DNA from: Saprospiraceae bacterium
GTDB lineage: Bacteria; Bacteroidota; Bacteroidia; Chitinophagales; Saprospiraceae
DNA length: 6,036 nucleotides
Reading direction: 5' to 3'
Assembly (NCBI GenBank): GCA_007134625.1
Contig: SLKL01000014.1
Location: 1 to 6,036, forward strand
Made by a program: the position numbers and the translations under genes. Position 1 is the first letter of the stretch. Every line of letters begins with the position of its first letter. The notes below the pieces were generated by a model that was given only the letters and a program-made list of their open reading frames with translations, ran no database searches and was not told where the DNA came from. Positions 5,981 to 6,036 of this stretch are shown here, piece after piece.

Positions 5981-6036
5981 ACAAAAACAAACCCAATCCA
6001 AACACTCAAAAATAAAAAAGAAGGCATATGATAATT

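Larger units (their letters stand above)
5784..6036. other. Gene-free right flank of the window
   Basis: This 253-nt stretch has no convincing gene. Positions 5784-5878 are plain AT-rich DNA upstream of the binding-protein gene, containing its possible promoter. Positions 5879-5980 hold the heptamer array. Positions 5981-6036 are A-rich, ending with AAGAAGG at 6018-6024 just before an ATG at 6028 on the plus strand. That could be the first codons of a gene running off the window, though the 3-nt gap to the purine run is short. On the minus strand an open frame enters at 6036 and stops at TAG 5968-5970; it reads as a short hydrophobic tail and could be the end of an outside gene. Neither can be decided here. 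Confidence 0.4.

Noticed and set aside
5968..6027. 19-codon hydrophobic minus-strand frame starting at ATG 6027
   Set aside because: It is very short, ends inside the heptamer array and has low complexity. It could be the tail of an outside gene, but it cannot be supported as a gene of its own.

Overview
The window looks like chromosomal DNA from a member of the Bacteroidota, most likely Cytophagales or a close relative. This is inferred from several things. The base composition is AT-leaning. Start codons lack clear Shine-Dalgarno sequences. The first gene is the Bacteroidota-type variant of a polysaccharide deacetylase-like protein. The uracil phosphoribosyltransferase also resembles the Bacteroidota form. 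One promoter-like TAnnTTTG box is present. No species can be named from the sequence alone.

Left block (25-3959, plus strand): four genes in the same direction with gaps of 6, 24 and 44 nt, probably one transcript. They are a polysaccharide deacetylase-like protein, uracil phosphoribosyltransferase (upp), a small ArsC/Spx-fold protein whose catalytic residues all appear to be replaced, and a 13-helix sodium:solute symporter (SSS family). They do not form an obvious pathway. Upp is nucleobase salvage, the symporter is solute uptake, the first gene is envelope or polysaccharide chemistry, and the ArsC-like protein has no known role.

Right block (4028-5783, minus strand, convergent with the left block across a 68-nt spacer): two overlapping genes of a metal ABC importer of the Zn/Mn/Fe (cluster 9, TroA/MntC/SitA) type. 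The first is a periplasmic binding protein with a signal peptide and an unusual C-terminal membrane anchor. The second is the ATPase. The permease expected in such an operon is absent, because the ATPase is followed directly by the convergent symporter gene.

Right end (5784-6036): about 250 nt without a convincing gene. It holds a possible promoter for the metal-transport operon, then a degenerate tandem array with a strict 7-bp period (about 5879-5980). The array is built from two alternating heptamer words, CGTAYCT and TGAMCCT. This array is the least explained element in the window. No tRNA, rRNA, CRISPR, insertion sequence or clear phage or defence gene was seen.
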